Source: Temnopleurus reevesii (Eukaryota > Echinodermata > Echinoidea > Temnopleuroida > Temnopleuridae). From it: 11,573 bases of DNA. The stretch covers positions 1-11,573 of the forward strand of contig BQKZ01013957.1 of assembly GCA_036244855.1 (NCBI GenBank), written 5' to 3'. Under the pieces are notes generated by a model. The model was not told where the DNA came from. It did no database searches and saw only the letters and a list, made by a program, of their open reading frames with translations. A program made the position numbers and the translations under genes. Positions 7,501 to 11,573 of this stretch are shown here, piece after piece (position 1 is the first letter of the stretch; each line of letters opens with the position of its first letter).

Positions 7501-8061
7501 CTGTAAAAGTAACAACAATGATCAAAATAATATTGTGTCAAAACCCCACTTCATTAGCCAAACCAGAAACAAGACATGTCTTCTTCAAATCTCTGATTGT
7601 ATTCTGAACCATATTGATAACAGAATTAAAGGGAAAACACATCAACTATACCAATCCATAAATGAAGAAAAAGATCTTACAGTACTTTCTTTTTTTATGT
7701 GTCTGTTATAGAAAACTAAATAGACTTTCTTTAACTAAAGTATTAAATCTATCACAAACTGATATTATGAATAACAAGATGAATCCTCGACCGCGCACGG
7801 TCGAAATTTATGCCTCCGCCATCACGCAATCAGAAAGATATTTACGGCTTTATTGTTCCATGCCATCAGAAATCAAAAACATTTTTCACATTTTGGGCAC
7901 TGCAACCTTTGACCCTTTGAACCCAAAATCTCATCAGTTCTTCCTTACATGCTTATACATAATTAAGCTATACACTAAGTTTGAAAGAAATTGGTTCAAT
8001 TTTTTCTGTTGTAAGTTATAACAATAATGAGCTTTATCAGGTTTTTCTGCCTGGTGACATT

Positions 8062-8074
8062 TGACCTTTGACCC
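8062..8074 (-). promoter_or_regulatory. DR1-like nuclear-receptor half-site pair (repeat unit 2)
   Basis: On the minus strand this reads GGGTCA-A-AGGTCA, two half-sites spaced by one base. Match to the RXR/HNF4/COUP-TF class consensus is by sequence only; it is part of the tandem repeat and may be inert. Confidence 0.35.
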
Positions 8075-8215
8075 ACTGAACCCCAAATCGAATCAGTTCA
8101 TCCTCACATGCTTATACATACTTGAGCCAAGTTTGGTCAAAATCTGTACAGCAGTTCTGAACTTATTGCAGTAAAAATCTATTTTGGGTGATTTTTTACA
8201 AGTTTTTTTGCACTG

Positions 8216-8235
8216 TGACCTTTGACCTTTGACCC
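8216..8235 (-). promoter_or_regulatory. Triple DR1-like half-site array (repeat unit 3)
   Basis: The minus strand reads GGGTCA-A-AGGTCA-A-AGGTCA, three half-sites each one base apart, including one perfect AGGTCAAAGGTCA. Function is not shown; the site is embedded in a repeat. Confidence 0.35.
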
Positions 8236-8376
8236 ATTGTACCCAAAATCTAATTAGTTCATCCTCACATACTTATACAAACTTGAGCCGGGTTTGGTCA
8301 AAATCTGTACAGCAGTTCTGAACATATTGCGGTAACAAGCTATTTTGGGTGATTTTTTACAATTTTTTTTGCCCTG

Positions 8377-8396
8377 TGACCTTTGACCTTTGACCC
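8377..8396 (-). promoter_or_regulatory. Triple DR1-like half-site array (repeat unit 4)
   Basis: The sequence is identical to that at 8216-8235, exactly 161 bases further on, as expected from tandem duplication. Confidence 0.35.
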
Positions 8397-8503
8397 ATTG
8401 TACCCAAAATCTAATCAGTTCATCCTCACATGGTTATACGTACTTGAGCTAAGTTTGGTCAAAATCCGTCAGGCGGTTCTGAACTTATTGCGGTAACAAG
8501 GTC

Positions 8504-8552
8504 CGGACGGACGCACACACGCACGCACACACGCACGCACGCACGGACGGAC
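8504..8552 (+). repeat. CGCA/GGAC-rich simple repeat
   Basis: GGACGGACGCACACACGCAC and further CGCA units end in GGACGGAC. This lies inside the larger repetitive element, between its last 161 bp unit and its right-end hairpin. Confidence 0.85.
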
Positions 8553-8606
8553 AACCCGAAAACATAATGCCTCCGGCACCACCTTACGGTGGCGGAGGCA
8601 TAAAAA

Positions 8607-8994
8607 CTCAACCTTCAGAGAACTATATCACAGATTTGGAAAGGGCATGAACCCCTTCTTCTCTTCTTGCAAAAGAACATCTGGCTAGGCCAATATCATT
8701 ATTGTTAACTTTGGCACAAAAAAGGTTTAGTTGCCCGCCAACCAATTATATGAAAATAGTCTAACATTAATTTTGTTTTCTTTTAATTGCCTTTTTATTC
8801 AATTGAAAAACAAGACCCACATTACATTTTTAAGTAGACATGTCAATTCTAGAATAATCTTAGAAGGATTCCCAGGTTTCTTTGTCTCATGAAATGTGCT
8901 GAAAAAAATCAATAACAGACATTTTCTAAGCAACCAATCTCATTTTCCGAAATTTTCATTGGACAACAGAACATTATTCTTGGCTTGGCCTTAC
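8607..8994 (-). other. Intronic sequence, nothing recognised
   Basis: This is AT-rich sequence between the repetitive element and the donor at 8994. No coding frame or repeat is supported. Confidence 0.55.
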
Positions 8995-9194
8995 CTGCCA
9001 CATTTTCTTCAGATGTTTGAATCTCTTCTTGTCTTTGATGCTTAGCATGATCCTCTCCGTTCTGTTCTTACGATGCTTCTCAATCAACGCCTGGACTCCC
9101 TCATACTCAGAACATTTATACAGTCTGCCTTGGTCATCTAGAATTGCGGCGCTAGCTCCATTTTCCAATAGCATCTTCACGATGACACTGTGAC
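8995..9194 (-). CDS. Ankyrin protein exon: end of fourth repeat plus basic helical stretch
   Basis: This exon has two bases completing a Gly codon, then 66 codons, ending in phase 0. The acceptor is gtttactcgctgtacag|GTC and the donor CAG|gtaaggcc, both strong. Joined to the previous exon it gives ASKGHSVIVKMLLENGAS, a textbook ankyrin helix pair and turn. A degenerate repeat follows (ILDDQGRLYKCSEYEGVQALIEKH), in which TPL is replaced by RLY, then a Lys/Arg-rich run (KHRKNRTERIML...KDKKRFKHLKKMWQ). That run would form a positively charged helix; it could bind acidic partners or act as a nuclear localisation signal, but this is inference. The basic stretch separates the first four repeats from the repeat in the next exon. 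Confidence 0.88.
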
Positions 9195-9573
9195 CTGTAC
9201 AGCGAGTAAACAAATTATATAAAAAATCATTTGGATCACAACACCAATAATCATCCATCTACATTTCATTTCATTTTTGTGTCATATATGTTGAGAGAAA
9301 AGACACCAGAATACATAAAGGTGGGACAGTATGCCATTGTGCTTCTGTAGAGACAAAATAAAATACTTCTAAATTACAACTTCTATAACTAAACATCATT
9401 TGACAACAACAATTTTCCACAGAGACAGGTGCAATGCATTACATTATTATTCTGTTTGTTTCTCATTATTCACTGAGATATTTTCATTTGTCACCAACTA
9501 TTGACTATAAAGGACAAAAAAATCAAAGGATTTTAGCTTGGCAACTGGTCATAGGCAAATGCAAACTACACAC
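9195..9573 (-). other. Intron, nothing recognised
   Basis: This is a 379 bp AT-rich intron. The plus-strand 124-codon frame at 9434-9808 is an antisense shadow of the exon at 9574-9766. Confidence 0.6.
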
Positions 9574-9766
9574 CTTTGGAAGCAGCCAGCTGCAGAGCGG
9601 ATGCTCCCACCTTGTTGATAGCATTGATATCAATGATGTGATTGGAGTTGTTGGGATGGCAGTAAGACAGGAGGTAGCGCACAATCTCCTGGAGACCCCT
9701 GGAGCAGGCTACGTGGAGCACGCTAGATCTGGTGGTCGAGTGGAGGCTCCATACATCTCCACCATA
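9574..9766 (-). CDS. Ankyrin protein exon: third repeat and start of fourth
   Basis: The exon has 64 codons plus one base (phase 0 in, 1 out). The acceptor is caattgtaatag|TAT, with a rather poor pyrimidine tract; the donor is AAAG|gtgtgtag. The sequence begins YGGDVWSLHSTT, completing the loop of the preceding repeat (compare the usual GADVN), then SSVLHVACSRGLQEIVRYLL, a good ankyrin repeat with VLHVA in place of TPLHxA. An extended loop follows (CHPNNSNHIIDINAINKVG), longer than the canonical 33-residue spacing, then SALQLAASK, which opens the next repeat. The intron interrupts that repeat just before its conserved Gly-His, restored as G-H by the next exon. The junction codon G|GT gives Gly, supporting the phase. 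Confidence 0.87.
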
Positions 9767-10243
9767 CTATTACAATTGATAAGAATAATCATTGGATTTT
9801 ATACATAGAGAGGAATAGCATATCTGATAACTCTTTAAAATTGTCATTTGGTTGGAAATAAGAATGTGAATAGCTACACAGCAGAAGAAAATGATTTTTT
9901 TTATGTGAGAAGAGATATTCCAAGTCAATCAGGTAAGCGGTAAATACTGACTTAACAAAATTAATGTGATACTCTGATCTTAAATTAATTAAAATTATAT
10001 CATTTATACTAATTGTTAGGTATGTAAACGAGGAATAAATGAAATATAATCTACAACCTATAAATAAAATATTTTCAAGTTCAATATCAATTTCAAATTC
10101 AATTCTAGTCCCTGATACTGATTAGCTGTTGCACAATTTTGTCTTGGTAGTAATTATAAAAAGGAAGTAATCATTGATTTTAATAATACTTGTTATAATC
10201 TTCTTAAGTTCAGAGACAAAATGCAAAGAAGCTGATCAAGTAC
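9767..10243 (-). other. Intron, nothing recognised
   Basis: This is a 477 bp AT-rich intron that splits an ankyrin repeat in phase 0. No repeat or frame is supported. Confidence 0.6.
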
Positions 10244-10495
10244 CTGCTGAAGCAACTTGACCACTTCAAAATGGCCATTGCCAACAGCCATGTAGATCGG
10301 CCAATCACTGGTCCCGGTCAGCGGATTCACATCATCCCCTTCCTCAAGCATACAATAGATCTTGGATGCATCCCCATTCATGGCGCACTCAAAGAGGGTA
10401 GGATTGGTGATCTCACGCTGACGTCTCTCCATGGCGACACGGAGAAGGTCTCGGATCGAAGGGTCTTTGGCAAGATGGAAAGCACTGTACAGACC
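10244..10495 (-). CDS. Ankyrin protein exon: N-terminal helix and first two ankyrin repeats
   Basis: This exon has 84 codons, phase 0 at both ends, acceptor ctttcatttctttcag|GGT and donor CAG|gtacttg. The first ~30 residues (GLYSAFHLAKDPSIRDLLR...MERRQRE) look helical and charged. Two ankyrin-like repeats follow: a divergent one beginning NPTLFECAMNGDASKIYCML with EEGDDVN closing the hairpin, and a clearer one with PIYMAVGNGHFEVVKLLQQ, which matches the ankyrin helix pattern xAxxxGHxEVVKLLL. The first repeat lacks the usual TPLH tetrapeptide and reads PTLF, as is common for capping repeats. GC content is higher than in the flanking introns, typical of a real exon. The frame stays open past the donor for about 13 codons; this read-through is intronic because the next exon continues the repeat. 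Confidence 0.85.
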
Positions 10496-11266
10496 CTGAA
10501 AGAAATGAAAGATTGGTTCATAGGAACTGTCATATATCTGTGTTCCTCAAACATTCTGTTCAGCTCTGTCCATTCATCTGCATTTTTAGCATTTCATGAA
10601 TTTCCTACATTAACTTGCTACCTCCCTAGACACAAAAAATACCCGTAACTTTCAGAAACCACTTGCATCTTATCTTTTTTTGCTCCTTCCTGGCTTTCTT
10701 CCTTTATTTCTTTTTTTTCCATTCTTCATTCATTTAACTCTTCATTTGCCTATTTATTCATTTATTTGTTTACTTGTTTGTTTGCTCAAGAGTCTATGAG
10801 AATTACAAAATCAACTCGTCAATGGGATGATTAAAAGAGAATCACAAAGACATTATCAAGCCTGGATCGTGCGGGTTTGACGAACATAATGCGAACGGAG
10901 TGCGAAAGGTGATTGGTATTGTGACATCAAAAAAGGGACAACATTTTGAGCAAGAATAAAAAATTGGACGAACCAAACAACTTCCACTGAAGCCTTCGAA
11001 ATGGTTATAGGCACACAAAAGAAAGTATTTCTCTGATTGATACGGTGTATTCATGTTCAACATTACTATGCACCCACAATACACTGCTTGAAAGGATGTG
11101 AAATTCAGTTAATAGACATGTCCGATGAATGAAATGTTACAATAACAACCCGACTCTTTGAGTGTGGCAATTATTTTCTCAGATATAAAAGGCATAAGAA
11201 ATAAAGGAAAGAATGTGCGAGCGTACCATTTGATTTACGACAACAATGCACTTGCACTGTACTTAC
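10496..11266 (-). other. Probable first intron
   Basis: This is 771 bp between the candidate first exon and the exon at 10495. It contains a T-rich TTTA/TTTG low-complexity stretch (about 10666-10786) and an 80-codon minus-strand frame (11084-10842) with no recognisable motif and no matching splice phase. Its status as an intron depends on the first-exon call. Confidence 0.4.
10666..10786 (+). repeat. T-rich low-complexity stretch (TTTA/TTTG/TTCA words)
   Basis: About 120 bases consist of T runs and degenerate four-base words such as CATT, TATT, TTTG and TTAC, ending near TTTGTTTGCTC. This is simple sequence with no further signal. Confidence 0.7.
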
Positions 11267-11311
11267 AAGAGCGTCTGCCGTCATAGTATTTTGGATAGCT
11301 TTACAGGACAT
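11267..11311 (-). CDS. Candidate first coding exon (MSCKAIQNTMTADAL)
   Basis: The reading frame ends at a consensus donor (CTT|gtaagtac) in phase 0, exactly the phase needed to join the exon starting at 10495, giving ...MTADAL|GLYSAF. Two in-frame Met codons are possible: 11311 (context TTTATGT, poor) and 11284 (context ACTATGA, with A at -3, better). The frame stays open upstream to an ATG at 11443, but that stretch is AT-rich and unremarkable in composition, so it is more likely 5' UTR or promoter. A TATA-like element lies about 50 bp upstream of the 11311 Met. The exon is too short to support itself by similarity; the call rests on donor quality and phase. The true start could instead lie beyond the window, spliced to 10495 from further upstream. 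Confidence 0.42.
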
Positions 11312-11361
11312 AAAAGTAAATAAATACAATAATTCGAGGCATGTAGAGGAAGGCAGTTTGC

Positions 11362-11370
11362 CCTTTATAA
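11362..11370 (-). promoter_or_regulatory. TATA-like element upstream of candidate first exon
   Basis: The minus strand reads TTATAAAGGG, about 50 bases upstream of the possible start Met at 11311, so initiation about 30 bases downstream would give a short leader. In AT-rich DNA such matches are common; no initiator or other core element is evident. The upstream 200 bases (to the window edge) show nothing else I can name. Confidence 0.25.
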
Positions 11371-11573
11371 TTATGCTGGATGGTTCCTTCTGCAAATGTC
11401 CCTTCCTTGGCGTCATTACCAAAATAACACGAAATAACTCCAAATATCCCGAAACCGAAATGCAAAAAACGAGCCCTAAAATCAGGTTTTTTGTTTTACA
11501 TGATCGAATTTGGTATAAAACAGTTCTTTCAACATATTATCCACATAATCACCTTTTCGTACTTGTAAAATAT

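Larger units (their letters stand above)
7902..8500 (+). repeat. Tandem array of 161 bp units (about 3.7 copies)
   Basis: Equivalent positions of the TGACCTTTGACC motif fall at 8054, 8215 and 8376, a spacing of exactly 161 bases, with a more diverged first copy starting near 7902 (about 152 bases earlier). Each unit runs TGACCTTTGACC, then CCCAAAATCTAATCAGTTCA, TCCTCACATGCTTATACATA, TTGAGCCAAGTTTGGTCAAA, GTTCTGAACTTATTGCGGTA and a TTTTGGGTGATTTTTTACA spacer. Copies 3 and 4 are the most alike; the first is clearly older or under less homogenisation. The last copy stops at about 8500, where a simple repeat begins. Confidence 0.85.
7788..8606. mobile_element. Approximately 820 bp repetitive element with GCCTCCGCC terminal inverted repeats
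   Basis: The left end TTTATGCCTCCGCCATCAC (7807 onward) is mirrored at the right end, where GGTGGCGGAGGCATAAAAA (8588-8606) reads TTTTTATGCCTCCGCCACC in reverse complement. A perfect hairpin CGACCG-cgca-CGGTCG (7788-7803) precedes the left end, and an imperfect ATGCCTCCGG... hairpin occupies the right end (8567-8602). The interior is about four tandem units of roughly 161 bp plus a CGCA/GGAC-rich simple repeat. There is no transposase frame, so it is non-autonomous or satellite-like. No clear target-site duplication was found, so the outer limits are uncertain. It lies in the intron between exons 9194-8995 and 7500-7358. Confidence 0.65.
230..11311 (-). other. Partial multi-exon ankyrin-repeat protein gene (whole-gene entry)
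   Basis: Nine exons between 10495 and 230 on the minus strand each have an AG acceptor, a GT donor and an open frame, and the phases chain without conflict (0/0, 0/1, 1/0, 0/2, 2/0, 0/1, 1/1, 1/0, 0/2). A tenth, weaker exon at 11311-11267 supplies a possible start. The assembled product is about 561 residues and continues past the window. Counting from the Met at 11311, ankyrin-like repeats lie at roughly residues 45-195 and 240-265, then a Ser/Thr/Tyr-rich linker at about 270-447, then a second ankyrin block at about 456-555. Ankyrin repeats mediate protein-protein contacts; there is no signal peptide, membrane segment or catalytic motif, so a cytoplasmic or nuclear adaptor is likely. The family was not recognised, and the missing 3' part may hold the defining domain. 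Confidence 0.85.

Noticed and set aside
7662..8021. Plus-strand 119-codon frame reaching into the tandem repeat
   Set aside because: It starts in AT-rich intron and enters the repetitive element; there is no protein-like composition or motif.
7902..8500. Possible CRISPR-like array
   Set aside because: The units are 161 bp tandem copies without separate spacers, and the context is eukaryotic with introns.
9434..9808. Plus-strand 124-codon frame
   Set aside because: It is antisense to the ankyrin exon at 9574-9766; the minus strand carries the recognisable repeat and splice sites.
10271..10648. Plus-strand 125-codon frame
   Set aside because: It is antisense to the ankyrin exon at 10244-10495 and runs into low-complexity sequence.
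10842..11084. Minus-strand 80-codon frame in the first intron
   Set aside because: It is Cys- and Phe-rich with no recognisable motif, and no donor/acceptor pair joins it in phase to exon 10495.

Overview
The window looks like animal nuclear DNA, probably from a marine invertebrate. It is AT-rich, has no long open reading frames, and carries one multi-exon gene on the minus strand whose exons join in a consistent reading phase across GT-AG introns. The introns hold non-LTR retrotransposon remnants, an inverted-repeat element flanked by TTAA, and a satellite-like element with a 'GCCTCCGCC' terminal repeat. That repeat style suggests a deuterostome such as an echinoderm. The organism is an inference from style, not an identification.

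The gene enters at about 11.3 kb and leaves the window at its low-coordinate end, so its 3' part is missing. In transcript order the exons are: candidate first coding exon 11311-11267 (least certain), then 10495-10244, 9766-9574, 9194-8995, 7500-7358, 6932-6743, 6298-6142, 2020-1862, 1168-951 and 357-230. Every junction from 10495 to 230 is in phase, giving about 546 residues, or about 561 with the candidate first exon. The product is an ankyrin-repeat protein. An N-terminal ankyrin block is followed by a basic helix-like stretch and one more ankyrin repeat, then a Ser/Thr/Tyr-rich, probably disordered linker, then a second ankyrin block. No enzymatic domain is visible and I could not assign a named family; a cytoplasmic scaffold or adaptor is the cautious reading.

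The most interesting feature is a second copy of the linker exon (5902-5779), 239 bp downstream of the first (6298-6142). Both copies have the same entry and exit phase (0 to 1) and functional-looking splice sites. Using both would shift the frame and reach a stop five codons into the second copy, so they look like a mutually exclusive exon pair that would swap the phosphorylation-like content of the linker.

Region by region: 1-157, end of a LINE reverse-transcriptase ORF; 230-1168, two exons of the second ankyrin block; 1376-1746, a long purine tract (CU-rich in the transcript); 1862-2020, a linker exon; 2021-6141, a 4.1 kb intron with a TTAA-flanked inverted-repeat element, a LINE-type 3' tail with a C16 run, and the duplicate exon; 6142-7500, three exons; 7501-8994, an intron with an approximately 820 bp element made of 161 bp tandem units that carry nuclear-receptor DR1-like sites; 8995-10495, three ankyrin exons; 10496-11573, first intron, candidate first exon and promoter-like sequence.
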